Positions 23,043-32,149 are shown, numbered from the stretch's first letter. The stretch is 64,000 nt of DNA from Caldicellulosiruptor morganii (GCF_026810225.1 NZ_CP113865.1:1508001-1572000); one strand, 5' to 3'. Notes: generated by a model from the sequence alone, not told the origin. Numbers and translations: made by a program.

Positions 23043-23501
23043 TCATTTCTGTGAATTTGGATCCAAGTTTTCAAAAAGGTAGTATCTTATAGGATATCTT
23101 TCATCATCCAAAAGATACTGCATACCCTTTCTTCTGTTTACATTAATAATAACCGGGGCTTTTAGATTCACTCTTGTTTGCTTTACATCCTCTGAAATTA
23201 CAACAATGCAAAAGACTGCAACATCTTGTGAAGACTCTATTTCCAGTTTCTTTACAATATCATCCGGTATGTCAAATTCATAATCTGGCTTTATTTCAAA
23301 AGGATTTATCAGCACAAATGCAATGTCTTTGTCTTCAACAGACTGAAGCCAGTAAAATGGGCTTTCATCTTCTTTGACAATTACAAACTTTTTCAGGTTC
23401 TCAAACGCAGGAATGCCATCTTCAAAAAATATAATACTGTCTTCACTGACTTCAAGCTCGCCAAAAACTCTTGATTTTACAACTGATTTTTGCACAACCA
23501 T
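23043..23501 (-). CDS. fliW: Flagellar assembly factor FliW (CsrA antagonist)
   Basis: FliW binds CsrA and relieves repression of flagellin; free flagellin in turn binds FliW, giving a three-partner homeostatic switch. The 152-residue protein shows the family opening with FGELEVSEDSIIFFEDGIPAFE and FYWLQSVEDKDIAFVLINPF. It immediately precedes csrA. Confidence 0.95.
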   Translation of the reverse strand: MVVQKSVVKSRVFGELEVSEDSIIFFEDGIPAFENLKKFVIVKEDESPFYWLQSVEDKDIAFVLINPFEIKPDYEFDIPDDIVKKLEIESSQDVAVFCIVVISEDVKQTRVNLKAPVIINVNRRKGMQYLLDDERYPIRYYLFENLDPNSQK

Positions 23502-23530
23502 TTTAAATCTCCTCTTTATTGATATATTGT

Positions 23531-23950
23531 TTATAGATTTGCATACTTTATAATCTCATCAATAATTCTATTTATATCATCAATACCATTAATTAGAATA
23601 TCATAAACTTTTGCCAGATCAATTTTAGAATATTCATGAACAATTATATTGCGAAAAGAAATCATTTTCTTAAAAATTAAAGCTAAACTTTCTGAAATAA
23701 CCTTTTCTTTTGATAGAATCTGCGGAATCTCACCATAATAACCCGGTGTTTCAAAAACATCATCGGCTATTATATGATTTCCTATGTCTATTAGATTCTG
23801 TATTGCCAAAAAAAGATTGTGAACGACTATGTCCTGAGCATCCTGATCCTTTTTGAATTCTTCAAAACTCATATTCTGAAATCTTTTTATTCTATTTAGG
23901 CAAAACACTATCCTATCTATTTTCTCACTGACAAGTGCCTTTTTTACCAT
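23531..23950 (-). CDS. HepT-like HEPN protein, copy 2 (putative RNase toxin)
   Basis: The 139-residue protein is a paralogue of copy 1, with R100-x4-H105-x-Y107 in FRNIIVHEYSKID. It follows and overlaps its MntA partner (26 bp) and ends 29 bp before fliW. It lies between the yviE-like gene and fliW, which are direct neighbours in Bacillus, so the pair is an insertion into the conserved string. Confidence 0.9.
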   Translation of the reverse strand: MVKKALVSEKIDRIVFCLNRIKRFQNMSFEEFKKDQDAQDIVVHNLFLAIQNLIDIGNHIIADDVFETPGYYGEIPQILSKEKVISESLALIFKKMISFRNIIVHEYSKIDLAKVYDILINGIDDINRIIDEIIKYANL

Positions 23951-24368
23951 TATCTGCTATCCTCTCTTTTATATACATCATCTTAATCTTCATAATATGC
24001 AGCCAGTCCTGATAGTAATAGAAACTCATCTTTTTAAAATTTACTAACCTATCATGGTCTTTTTCAATAATCAAAATGCCTTCTGAAATTACTTCGTGTC
24101 TCAAAAGCGGTGAAGCCTGATTCAAAATTACAAGGTCAACTTCTTTTCTTAGAATGTCTGAAATACCTATCATATGTTTGATCTGAAATTCCAATAACCT
24201 TTTAGAATCATTTGCCAGTTCCTCATCTACATATACAGCAATGTCAACATCGCTATTTTCATTTGCTTTCCCTTTTGCATACGACCCAAACAGATATGCA
24301 AATACAATGGTATTTTCTTTTTCAAAACATTCCTTTAAAACTTCCAAAATCCTGCTCTTTTCAATCAT
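23925..24368 (-). CDS. MntA-like nucleotidyltransferase, copy 2 (putative antitoxin)
   Basis: The 147-residue protein has G28-S29-x10-D40-x-D42 in FGSYAKGKANENSDVDIAVYV and the VDLVILNQASPLLRHEVISEG segment that parallels copy 1. Its ATG overlaps the stop of the yviE-like gene by 4 bp (ATGA type), the mark of translational coupling to the flagellar operon. It is the likely AMP-transferring antitoxin of HepT copy 2. Confidence 0.9.
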   Translation of the reverse strand: MIEKSRILEVLKECFEKENTIVFAYLFGSYAKGKANENSDVDIAVYVDEELANDSKRLLEFQIKHMIGISDILRKEVDLVILNQASPLLRHEVISEGILIIEKDHDRLVNFKKMSFYYYQDWLHIMKIKMMYIKERIADNGKKGTCQ

Positions 24369-24742
24369 ACTCTCACATCAACCTTGCCCATCTCAAAATC
24401 TATATAAACTTTGCCACCTTCAAAGTAAATTTGCGGGCGGCTTTTGGGAATGACATCCACGTTGTAGTCATACTCAGGAAATGCTTCTTCAATGCAGATG
24501 TCAATTATAGGCTGACCGCCATCTTCTATCCTTGCAAGCCTGTTTCCATTTTCTGCTGTCTTCTGTATATACCTTAAAACCTGTTCATATCCCTGCTGGG
24601 CGCTTTTACGAACCAGGTAATCTGTTGAGCCCAGATTTACCTCTTCCCAGCACCTGTCCTGGTTTATTTTTACCTTTAAATGTTCCTGATGAAGATTGAC
24701 TTTTACAAAAGTCTGGTGAATTTGAATCTGTACAATTTTCAT
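24365..24742 (-). CDS. YviE-like (DUF6470) flagellar-operon protein
   Basis: The 125-residue protein lies in the place of yviE between flgL and fliW in Bacillus and has the family's features: N-terminal VQIQIHQTFVKVNLHQEH, a GSTDYLVRKSAQQGYEQVLRYI helix and a C-terminal PQIYFEGGKVYIDFEMGKVDV. Its function is not known. It overlaps mntA copy 2 by 4 bp. Confidence 0.8.
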   Translation of the reverse strand: MKIVQIQIHQTFVKVNLHQEHLKVKINQDRCWEEVNLGSTDYLVRKSAQQGYEQVLRYIQKTAENGNRLARIEDGGQPIIDICIEEAFPEYDYNVDVIPKSRPQIYFEGGKVYIDFEMGKVDVRV

Positions 24743-24781
24743 ATTTTATGCACACCTTTTTTTTGGGCTTTTACTTACGAC

Positions 24782-25729
24782 TTAGAATCTCAGAAAATCC
24801 AATAGTGTTGGTGGCAGAATCTGTGCACCTGTTTGAAGTGCTGCTCTGTAGACATTCTCTGCTGTTTTGAGCTTCATTATTATCTCTGCCATGTCAACAT
24901 CCTCGTTGTTAGAAAGCAAAGCAGTAAAGTTCACATTGTCGTCACTCAGCCTGTTTTTAATAAGCTCAAGCCTGTTCTGAAGTGCTCCAACATCGCCACG
25001 CTGAGCAACAACATTGTCTATATGCCTGTCCAAATCACTCAGAAGAGAATTAACTGTATTAACATCACCGCTATTTAAAGCATTGATTAAATTGTCCAGA
25101 ACTTTGAACAAGTTCCCTTTGTTTTCGTCTGCCTCACCCTGAATGTAGAAAACCTGATTTGCCGTTTTGTTTATTTCAATGAAGTTTGCCTTCATAACCT
25201 CATACTTTATGATATTCTTGCCTGTTGCAGGGTCAACCGGATAGCCACCAGATGACGAAAAATCACCTGTGTCTGAAAAAGACCCATCATCTTTCAGCGG
25301 CGCTGTATCTGTTTTAAAACCAGAGAAGATATACCTTCCTGCATAGTTGGTATTCCCAACCTGAATAATGTGTTCTTTAATCTGCGAAACCTCTTTGGCA
25401 ATCTGAGCCATGTCTTCTTTTGTGTTTGTACCATTTGCACCCCTTACAGCAAGCTCTCTTATCCTTTGCAGTGACTCTGTTATATCCGCAAGTGCACTTT
25501 CTGTTGTATCAACCCAGGATGTAGCATCATCCACATTTTTCTGAAGCTGCTCTATCTCAGAAACGTCAGTTCTAAGCCTCAGTGACCTTGCAGTTATCAC
25601 AGGGTCATCAGATGGATACCTGATCTTTTTGCCTGTTGCCATTTTAAACTGCAAATCATCAAGCCTTGCAAGGTTTTTGTTGAGGTTTATAAGAAAATTA
25701 TTCACCATCATATTGTTTGTTATTCTCAT
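24782..25729 (-). CDS. flgL: Flagellar hook-filament junction protein FlgL
   Basis: FlgL (HAP3) joins the hook to the filament. The 315-residue protein has a flagellin-like N-terminus (MRITNNMMVNNFLINLNKNL, with MATGKKIRYPSDDPVI) and a flagellin-like C-terminal helix (AEIIMKLKTAENVYRAALQTG). It lies 29 bp downstream of flgK. Confidence 0.94.
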   Translation of the reverse strand: MRITNNMMVNNFLINLNKNLARLDDLQFKMATGKKIRYPSDDPVITARSLRLRTDVSEIEQLQKNVDDATSWVDTTESALADITESLQRIRELAVRGANGTNTKEDMAQIAKEVSQIKEHIIQVGNTNYAGRYIFSGFKTDTAPLKDDGSFSDTGDFSSSGGYPVDPATGKNIIKYEVMKANFIEINKTANQVFYIQGEADENKGNLFKVLDNLINALNSGDVNTVNSLLSDLDRHIDNVVAQRGDVGALQNRLELIKNRLSDDNVNFTALLSNNEDVDMAEIIMKLKTAENVYRAALQTGAQILPPTLLDFLRF

Positions 25730-25758
25730 ACCAAACTCACCTCAAATGCTTTTTAAAA

Positions 25759-27339
25759 TTATCTTCCCACAAGCCCGAGCCTGTTTATTAAAACATCCAG
25801 CATCTCATCAAATGCATTTATCATCCTTGCTGATGCCTGAAACCCGTGCTGGTATTTTATCAAATTTGTCATCTCTTCATCTATTGAAACACCGGATAGA
25901 GCCTGGCGACGATTGTCAAGCTGGGTGACCATTACCTTTTGGTTTTCTGCAAAGTTCTTTGCACCCTGTGCATCAACACCAAGGTTTGAGATTAAAGACT
26001 TTAAAAAGTCTTCAAACTTGCCTTCTCTAAAGATTGAAGTGTCATTTCTAAGCTTTAGAAGCTTAACAACAAGGTCATTGCCACCCGGAAGATTCTCTTT
26101 GTCAGTTGTTGTTGCTATGTTGTTCAAATCATTCATAATATCATCTGAAACTTTAATATACCTTGCATAGAAAAATGTCTGACCAACAGGCGGCTCGAAA
26201 AAGTTTATACCTGTTTTTTGACCGTTTAAAGACCATCCCAGTGTATGAAGTTTATTGAACTTTTCAATAAGCTTTCTTGCAAACTCATTGAGCCTGTTTA
26301 AATAATGTGGAATGCCGGTAAATTTGTTTGAATTTGGTATATTAGCAATAAAATTGCCATTCTCATCTTTACTTTCGTCAAGTCCACCAGCACCATCTCT
26401 CATATCTAAAAGTCCTTTTAGCTCGCCAGACTTTATATTCAAAACCTGCCCGGTATCCTTCCACATAACAACAAAAAGCCCAGGAACATCATACAGGTTC
26501 TGCTGCGAAAGTGGGTCGTCAGGGTTAAATCCTGCTGGCAGACCGTTTGAATCAAAACTGCTTTTTCTCATGATTTTCGATTTATCTGTCTCAAGCTCGT
26601 AAACTGTGAAGTGATTCACAAGAGTCTCCCCACCGGCTATCTGGACAATGAATCTACCATCTTTATCTTCATATGCTGTTGTGTCAACAATTTTTGAGAG
26701 CTTATCTACCAGAAGATTTCTCTGGTCGCGAAGGTCGTTTGCCTTCTCGCCACGAAGCTCCAGTACAAAAATCTGCTGATTCAGGTCTGCTATCTGATGA
26801 GCAATACTGTTTATATCAAGGATTCTATCATAAATCTGGTCATTTAGCTCACTTTGCAAGTCTTCAAGCTGTTTGTACATCTTGTGAATTGTGTCTGTCA
26901 GTGCAGATGCCCTCTGGCGTACCAGTGCTCTGACAGTCAAACTCTCCGGATTTTTAGAAAGCTCCTGCAAGCTTGAGAAAAACTGGTCTATGACGCTTGA
27001 AAGTCCAGTGTCACTTGGTTCGTTGAAGATTGATTCTATAAAATTTAGGTTGTCAGCTTTTATTTCATACTCGCCCTGGCGGGAGTATTCGTTTCTGTAC
27101 TGCATATCCAAAAACATGTCTCTAATCTGCACAAGGTTCTGAACATCTGCACCCATGCCAACCTGAAATTTTGGATCATAAAAACCCACCCTGCTTGCTG
27201 GTGCAACAGATTTTACATTCAGAACCTGTCTTGTATATCCCGGTGTTGAAGCATTTGCAACGTTGTGTGATGTAACCTCAAGCCCTTTTCTGTTGACAAA
27301 TATACCTGTTCTTGCTATTTCAAGCCCGTAAAAAGACAT
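25759..27339 (-). CDS. flgK: Flagellar hook-associated protein FlgK
   Basis: FlgK (HAP1) is the first junction protein between hook and filament. The 526 residues include the N-terminal FYGLEIARTGIFVNRKGLEV and THNVANASTPGYTRQ motif, and the C-terminal VSIDEEMTNLIKYQHGFQAS and ARMINAFDEMLDVLINRLG, both family-typical. It lies between flgN and flgL. Confidence 0.95.
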   Translation of the reverse strand: MSFYGLEIARTGIFVNRKGLEVTSHNVANASTPGYTRQVLNVKSVAPASRVGFYDPKFQVGMGADVQNLVQIRDMFLDMQYRNEYSRQGEYEIKADNLNFIESIFNEPSDTGLSSVIDQFFSSLQELSKNPESLTVRALVRQRASALTDTIHKMYKQLEDLQSELNDQIYDRILDINSIAHQIADLNQQIFVLELRGEKANDLRDQRNLLVDKLSKIVDTTAYEDKDGRFIVQIAGGETLVNHFTVYELETDKSKIMRKSSFDSNGLPAGFNPDDPLSQQNLYDVPGLFVVMWKDTGQVLNIKSGELKGLLDMRDGAGGLDESKDENGNFIANIPNSNKFTGIPHYLNRLNEFARKLIEKFNKLHTLGWSLNGQKTGINFFEPPVGQTFFYARYIKVSDDIMNDLNNIATTTDKENLPGGNDLVVKLLKLRNDTSIFREGKFEDFLKSLISNLGVDAQGAKNFAENQKVMVTQLDNRRQALSGVSIDEEMTNLIKYQHGFQASARMINAFDEMLDVLINRLGLVGR

Positions 27340-27366
27340 ATCTTTTTCAACTCCTTTTGAAAATTT

Positions 27367-27855
27367 TTAAAGCTTTATGTCAAACATATTCTTTTTTGTG
27401 AGCTTGCTTTGCCCGTCTTTCTGGTAAGTTGTGTCGTCGGTGAAATAGGATGAGACTAAATTTGTCATAAAATCTATGTATTCAAGCGAACTTTGAATAA
27501 GGCTCAAATTCAAATGATTTACCCTTTTTATCTCCTCAACAAGCTTACCTATTGAACTTTTTAACTCAATCAGCCTCTTTTGCTGAACACCGTCACAAAG
27601 CTCTATAAGGTCATCAAGTGATGAAACCTCTTTATTTTTTCCTTTCAAAAGTTCGGCAATCAACCTCTGTCGCGCTTCTTCCAACCTTTTTATCTCATCT
27701 GCCTTCTGTTTTTCGAAAGTAGATTGTTCTATAAGGGCTGAGATGTTGTTCTCAACTATGAATTTTGTTTTGGAGCAAAATAACTCAAGTATCTCTTTTA
27801 AAATGCTTTGCTCTTTTTCCAGAATTTCAATTACACCATTTACATTCTGGATCAT
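27367..27855 (-). CDS. flgN: FlgN-like export chaperone
   Basis: FlgN-type proteins are cytoplasmic chaperones for FlgK and FlgL. This 162-residue protein is helical and rich in Glu/Lys/Leu (ILEKEQSILKEILELF; LLKGKNKEVSSLDDLIELC) and lies directly before flgK, as yvyG does in Bacillus. Assignment is by position and helical character. Confidence 0.8.
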   Translation of the reverse strand: MIQNVNGVIEILEKEQSILKEILELFCSKTKFIVENNISALIEQSTFEKQKADEIKRLEEARQRLIAELLKGKNKEVSSLDDLIELCDGVQQKRLIELKSSIGKLVEEIKRVNHLNLSLIQSSLEYIDFMTNLVSSYFTDDTTYQKDGQSKLTKKNMFDIKL

Positions 27856-27904
27856 AAAAAATCAACTCTTTCCTGTAATAAATTTTCTTTATAATAAATA
27901 TAAA

Positions 27905-27929
27905 GGCTGCCAAAATTTTTAAAGCAGCC
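27905..27929 (-). terminator. Hairpin between flgM and flgN
   Basis: A 6-bp GC stem GGCTGC/GCAGCC is followed by TTTATATTT on the minus strand. It could be a weak terminator that lowers expression of the downstream genes relative to flgM, or an mRNA-processing hairpin. Confidence 0.5.
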
Positions 27930-27947
27930 ATTTAAAAATTCTTTGCT

Positions 27948-28235
27948 TTAGAACTGTTTGGTTTGTTGTTTATATTCTCTTATCAGCTTTTCCACAACGT
28001 CCTTTGCACTTACACTGTAGGTGCCTGACTCAATTTTGCTCTTTATCTCATTTACTTTTTCCTCTCGAATATCAGGTGTTGATTTTATGGCATTCAGAAT
28101 TGTCTGAAAATCCCTTGCCTCGCTTGAGATTTCAAGCTTATCTGCATTTTTTACATCCTGTTTTTTTTCTACCCTGTTCACTTTTGTGCCACTGCTGTAT
28201 ATCTGGAATATCCTCATTCTGTCTTCTATTCTCAT
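27948..28235 (-). CDS. flgM: Anti-sigma-D factor FlgM
   Basis: FlgM binds and inhibits the flagellar sigma factor until hook completion allows its export or release. The 95-residue protein has a disordered N-terminus and a conserved C-terminal region (ADKLEISSEARDFQTILNAI, PDIREEKVNEIKSKIESGTY, VSAKDVVEKLI). It is preceded by its own sigma-D type promoter, giving feedback control. Confidence 0.92.
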   Translation of the reverse strand: MRIEDRMRIFQIYSSGTKVNRVEKKQDVKNADKLEISSEARDFQTILNAIKSTPDIREEKVNEIKSKIESGTYSVSAKDVVEKLIREYKQQTKQF

Positions 28236-28277
28236 GGAATATCCCGCCCTTTGCTTCTTTTAACATCTTCACTTAAT

Positions 28278-28305
28278 ATATCGTTAGAAGTTGCAAAAAA
28301 GTTTA
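28278..28305 (-). promoter_or_regulatory. Sigma-D type promoter of flgM operon
   Basis: TAAA (28302-28305), a 17-bp spacer and ACGATAT (28278-28284) lie about 45 bp upstream of the flgM start. The match to the -10 is weaker than at hag and flaG, but the geometry is identical. Confidence 0.72.
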
Positions 28306-28313
28306 ACAAAAAA

Positions 28314-28754
28314 TTATCTTTTTTCGTCATCCTTAAACTCTTTAGAAAGGTATCTATAGCCGCCTTCTTTTTTCTTAGCAAACTCCTCATTTTTCTTCAT
28401 GCTCTCTTTTAGCTTGTTATCATCAAGATAGCTCAAAAACTTTGTTCCAACCTCTCTCTTGCACTCCTCACAAAGTCTGCCCGTTTTTATAGCCTTCCCA
28501 CATCTTTCACACTCCAAAATGATATTGCTCTCACCCACAATCTCAAGCCTTTCTTCTTTTAAAAATCTCAGGATCTTCTCAGGTGACACACCCGTTGCAC
28601 TGGATACCTCCGGCAGCGTCGCACCCGGATGATCATACAAATAATCCTTTACCTTTTTAAAATCCTCTTCCTCTTCTTTCCTGCACTGAGGGCAGATAGG
28701 ACTTCCATCATACAGGTAAAGCTTACCGCACCTTCTGCAATTTCTCACATTCAT
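28314..28754 (-). CDS. YvyF-like flagellar-operon zinc-ribbon protein
   Basis: The 146-residue protein has two zinc-ribbon knuckles (CRRCGKLYLYDGSPICPQC at the N-terminus and CERCGKAIKTGRLCEEC in the middle) separated by a helix-turn-helix-like segment (TLPEVSSATGVSPEKILRFL). It lies between comFC and flgM, exactly as yvyF does in Bacillus. It may be a DNA-binding regulator of flagellar genes, but this is not established. Confidence 0.82.
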   Translation of the reverse strand: MNVRNCRRCGKLYLYDGSPICPQCRKEEEEDFKKVKDYLYDHPGATLPEVSSATGVSPEKILRFLKEERLEIVGESNIILECERCGKAIKTGRLCEECKREVGTKFLSYLDDNKLKESMKKNEEFAKKKEGGYRYLSKEFKDDEKR

Positions 28755-28767
28755 TTAACACAACCCC

Positions 28768-29487
28768 CTATTTTAATCTTCCTGATGGTTTTGTTATCGC
28801 CAAAACGGATACGTACACCCTGCTTGCACCGCTTTTTAACAAAACCTTTGAACACTCATTTGCAGTTGCACCCGTTGTGAAAATATCATCAACAAGCAAA
28901 ATGGTCTTTTCTTTTATATATTTTTCATACCCGTTTTTAACCACAATTTTATCTTTTATCTCTCTTTTTCTCTCCTGTCTTGAGAGGTTGTAAAAAGGCT
29001 CTGTAAAATAGGTTCTCTTCAGAGCATCAAGTAAAGGTATCTTCAGTATCTTTGAAATATTCTTCGCCAGTAAATATGAATGGTTATACCCTCTTTTCAA
29101 ATACCTCTCATAACTAATTGGTACAGGAATTACAATATCAAACTTTATATTTCCACTTTTTACTTTATCCACCATTAAGTTTGAAAAGGTTATGGCATTC
29201 TGGCAAAAGCCTCTGTATTTGAAAAGATGAATACCTCTTCTAACAACACCGTCGTAATAGAAAACAGGAAAGACCTTTTCAAATGAAAAGTTTTCTCTCT
29301 GGCAGCTCGGGCAAAGGTTTAAAATAAAATCGCCAACTGGCACTCCACATTTTTCGCAGGTTTTGCCCTGGATAAATTTGATGAACTTCCTGCACTCATT
29401 GCACGGATCAACCCCTACCCTGCCGCAAAATGAACAGCGAGCAGGAAAGAAAAACTGAATTAGTTTTTCCATCTTTTTAGATTTCAA
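28768..29487 (-). CDS. comFC: ComF family phosphoribosyltransferase-like protein
   Basis: The 239-residue protein has an N-terminal zinc-binding part with four CxxC pairs (CSFCGRVGVDPCNEC, CEKCG, CPSC) and a C-terminal phosphoribosyltransferase fold with the PRPP loop ILLVDDIFTTGATANEC. ComFC proteins take part in DNA uptake and transformation. It heads the comFC-yvyF-flgM string, with the yvyF-like gene 13 bp downstream. Confidence 0.9.
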   Translation of the reverse strand: MKSKKMEKLIQFFFPARCSFCGRVGVDPCNECRKFIKFIQGKTCEKCGVPVGDFILNLCPSCQRENFSFEKVFPVFYYDGVVRRGIHLFKYRGFCQNAITFSNLMVDKVKSGNIKFDIVIPVPISYERYLKRGYNHSYLLAKNISKILKIPLLDALKRTYFTEPFYNLSRQERKREIKDKIVVKNGYEKYIKEKTILLVDDIFTTGATANECSKVLLKSGASRVYVSVLAITKPSGRLK

Positions 29488-29663
29488 GCTTTACAGTAGT
29501 TTTATCTATATTAAACCACAAAGAAATAGAAAATTCCAGACTTTAAAAAATAAAAGACACGCTTTTTAGAATTTTTGATTGCGTTTTAGAAAGGAATTTT
29601 GAGTTCCATATAGTTTAAAACTTTCATCGTATTTCCTTCACATCCTTTCACTTTACAAAAATT

Positions 29664-29993
29664 TTAGCTCAAAGCCTCTTCAATAGTTGTATATTTTTTT
29701 ATCAGCTTTTCTATTCCACAAGTTGAAAGAAGCCTGTTAATATAGCTTGAGCTGCAAACCAGAACAAGCTCTTTTGCAAACGCTCTTGCAGTCTTGAACC
29801 TCCCAACCAGAAAACCAACACCTGATGAGTCCATAAAGGTAAGCTCAGAGATGTCAATCACCACTTTTTGCACCTCAGGGCTTACTATTTTCATGTCAAA
29901 CCTTACCCTGAATTTGTCAGCATTGTGCTGGTCAAGTTCACCTTTTATTTTTAAAATAAGTGTTCCCTCTATCATTATTGATTCAAAATCCAT
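29664..29993 (-). CDS. STAS-domain anti-sigma-factor antagonist
   Basis: The 109-residue SpoIIAA/RsbV-like protein shows a strand-rich start (DFESIMIEGTLILKIKGELD) and the conserved phosphorylatable Ser in ELTFMDSSGVGFLVGRF. Such proteins free sigma factors by binding an anti-sigma kinase when unphosphorylated. No kinase gene lies beside it, so its partner is elsewhere. The gap to comFC (29488-29663) shows no gene. Confidence 0.88.
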   Translation of the reverse strand: MDFESIMIEGTLILKIKGELDQHNADKFRVRFDMKIVSPEVQKVVIDISELTFMDSSGVGFLVGRFKTARAFAKELVLVCSSSYINRLLSTCGIEKLIKKYTTIEEALS

Positions 29994-30116
29994 TATTTCG
30001 CACCCCGTTTTAAATGTTATATTACTTCTAATTCTATATTACCCCAAAAAATCCTTCAGTATTTTATGTAATATTTTGTCAAATTAGAATTTATTGCTTG
30101 CAATGTGCAAAATAAA

Positions 30117-30149
30117 AACCCCTCAGCAGCTTTTTGCCACCGAGAGGTT
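30117..30149 (-). terminator. Terminator after tRNA-Gly
   Basis: A roughly 10-bp stem AACCTCTCGG/CTGAGGGGTT with a 13-nt loop is followed by TTTTATTTT on the minus strand, directly after the tRNA 3' end. Confidence 0.8.
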
Positions 30150-30162
30150 AGCTTTTTTTATT

Positions 30163-30236
30163 TGGAGCGGGTGATGGGAATCGAACCCACGCTGCCAGCT
30201 TGGAAGGCTGGTGTTCTACCATTGAACTACACCCGC
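30163..30236 (-). tRNA. tRNA-Gly (anticodon TCC)
   Basis: The minus strand folds as a complete cloverleaf: acceptor GCGGGTG/CACCCGC, anticodon stem CCAGC/GCTGG with loop CTTCCAA (anticodon TCC), T-loop GGTTCGATTCC, discriminator T and an encoded CCA. It is a single-gene unit with its own strong promoter and terminator. Confidence 0.97.
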
Positions 30237-30265
30237 TTTTTTTAACCGTCCATCAGACAATAAAC

Positions 30266-30294
30266 ATTATAATATCTAAAATAATGATTGTCAA
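30266..30294 (-). promoter_or_regulatory. Sigma-A promoter of tRNA-Gly
   Basis: On the minus strand a perfect TTGACA (30289-30294), a 17-bp spacer and a perfect TATAAT (30266-30271) lie about 30 bp before the tRNA 5' end. Confidence 0.9.
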
Positions 30295-30340
30295 TAGTTA
30301 TAAGAAGAATATATTCTGTTTTTCTCTCGTAAAAACAAAA

Positions 30341-30384
30341 GCCACAAGTACAGGTTAAGTAATTTTCCTCAACCTGCCTGTGGC
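30341..30384 (-). terminator. Terminator of the purK-purE-transporter operon
   Basis: The long stem GCCACAGGCAGGTT/AACCTGTACTTGTGGC (minor mismatches) is followed by TTTTGTTTTT on the minus strand, about 50 bp after the transporter stop. Confidence 0.82.
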
Positions 30385-30432
30385 AATGTCATCGACTCTA
30401 AATTAACATAGGGTAAGTATAAAACCCTGCTT

Positions 30433-31629
30433 TTAACTTTTTCTTAATTGTTTTAGTCCATAAAAGGCAATTATTATACCGATTATTGATAGTATAGAGG
30501 TAATATAAAAATTAAACATATAACTTCCGGATATATCCCTCACAGACCCTGAAATCAAATTTCCTAAAATAGCTCCTACACCATAACCTGTGAAAAGAAG
30601 TCCATAATTTTTACTATAGTGAAGCAAGCCGAAAAACTTCGCAGTCGCAGTCGGTGCTATTGAAAGCCAGCCACCTAAGCTCAGCCATAGCATGCAAAAG
30701 GCCATTATAAAAAGAAGCTTGCTCCCTTCTTTTACAAATAACATCCCCAAGGAAGAGAAAAATATGACTGCAAAATTAATCAAAGCGGCATATCGTGGTG
30801 ATATCTTATCTGTTAAAAATCCAAACAGTGGTCGACCAAGCCCATTAAATATTGCAAAGATTGAAACTGACAAGGCTGCCATTTCAGGTGTCAGTTTTAC
30901 AATCTCCTGGGCAACAGGACTTGAAATTCCAATTGCCATTAAGCCACTGAACGTACCTATCACAAAGCACAACCATAAGTACCAAAAGGTAGAACTTTTT
31001 AGCATTTCAGAAGGTGTAAAATTTTGTATAGAACCATTTATCTCTTCACTTATTTTTTCATTAGGCTCTTTCTCTTTTCGATTCGGAAACCTGAAAAATA
31101 ATGCCAACAATATTATTACGATAAAAAATATTACCCCTAACACCCTGAATGTTACGAAAGGTCCGAAATGGGTAATTAATCTTCTTGCAATAGGTGCTGT
31201 TACAATCGGAGACATTCCAAAACCAAGGACGGTAAGTCCAACAGCTAACCCCTTTTTATCTTCAAACCACCTTGTTGAAACTGCAATTGGCACACCATAG
31301 GCAATCCCAACTCCACTTCCAGCTATTACTCCATAGCCTATTGTTATCATCGGCAAATTGTCCGAAAAACCAGCAAAAAGCCATCCAATTCCTACTAATG
31401 TTCCTCCTACCATTGCAACAACTCTGGGACCATATCTATCAATATATCTTCCAGTAATAGGCATAAGCAATGCATAAAATACCAAAAAGAACATATAAGG
31501 TAAACCACTTTGAGTTGCGCTCAAATCCAAAGCCTCTTCTAAAGGTTTTCTGAACACACTCCAAGAGTAAACCGAACCAAGACATATGTTCATAAGAACT
31601 CCAAGCAAAATATAAACATTTCTATCCAT
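30433..31629 (-). CDS. MFS transporter, oxalate/formate antiporter (OFA)-like
   Basis: This is a 398-residue, 12-segment membrane protein of the major facilitator superfamily. Its opening ([20 protein letters not shown]) and [17 protein letters not shown] loop are typical of the OFA group, which exchanges small carboxylates; the substrate cannot be read from sequence. The start is ATG 31629, with AAAAGGAAAC upstream, overlapping the purE stop; a longer frame inside purE is not used. It probably shares the purKE transcript. Confidence 0.85.
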   Translation of the reverse strand: MDRNVYILLGVLMNICLGSVYSWSVFRKPLEEALDLSATQSGLPYMFFLVFYALLMPITGRYIDRYGPRVVAMVGGTLVGIGWLFAGFSDNLPMITIGYGVIAGSGVGIAYGVPIAVSTRWFEDKKGLAVGLTVLGFGMSPIVTAPIARRLITHFGPFVTFRVLGVIFFIVIILLALFFRFPNRKEKEPNEKISEEINGSIQNFTPSEMLKSSTFWYLWLCFVIGTFSGLMAIGISSPVAQEIVKLTPEMAALSVSIFAIFNGLGRPLFGFLTDKISPRYAALINFAVIFFSSLGMLFVKEGSKLLFIMAFCMLWLSLGGWLSIAPTATAKFFGLLHYSKNYGLLFTGYGVGAILGNLISGSVRDISGSYMFNFYITSILSIIGIIIAFYGLKQLRKS

Positions 31630-32149
31630 TTTGTTTCCTTTTGAGATACTCTTCATACCCTGCATCCTCCAGATCCTTTGCCTTTTGCTCAACCTCATTT
31701 CTCATCTTTTCTTTATACTCAGCTATTTTCTTTCTTATCTCAGGATACTTTATCCCAAGAATCTCAGCAGCCAGAATCCCGGCATTTTTAGCATTGTTGA
31801 TTGCAACTGTTGCAACAGGAACACCCGCCGGCATCTGGACAATCGATAAAAGAGAATCAAGCCCATTCAAAGAAGAAGTCTTTACTGGAACTCCAATAAC
31901 TGGTAAGTTCGAAATTGAAGCAACCATTCCAGGAAGATGTGCAGCACCGCCAGCACCAGCCACAATCACCTCAATTCCCCTTGCCTCTGCCTCCTTTGCA
32001 TATTTGAACATCCTCTCAGGTGTTCTGTGAGCAGAGACAATTGTCATCTCATACTCAACTCCAAAATCCTCTAAAACCTTTGCTGCCTCTTTCATAACAG
32101 GCAAATCTGAGTCGCTTCCCATAATTATTCCAACAAGTGGCTTTTTCAT
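31622..32149 (-). CDS. purE: N5-carboxyaminoimidazole ribonucleotide mutase PurE
   Basis: PurE class I moves the carboxylate of N5-CAIR to carbon 4 in purine synthesis. The 175 residues include [23 protein letters not shown] and the [14 protein letters not shown] loop, all diagnostic. Its start overlaps the purK stop by 4 bp, coupling the two partner enzymes. Confidence 0.97.
   Translation of the reverse strand: MKKPLVGIIMGSDSDLPVMKEAAKVLEDFGVEYEMTIVSAHRTPERMFKYAKEAEARGIEVIVAGAGGAAHLPGMVASISNLPVIGVPVKTSSLNGLDSLLSIVQMPAGVPVATVAINNAKNAGILAAEILGIKYPEIRKKIAEYKEKMRNEVEQKAKDLEDAGYEEYLKRKQNG

Noticed and set aside
30692-31300. 202-codon plus-strand frame opposite the transporter
   Set aside because: It is antisense to a clear 12-segment transporter, has no ribosome-binding site, and its translation shows no family pattern.
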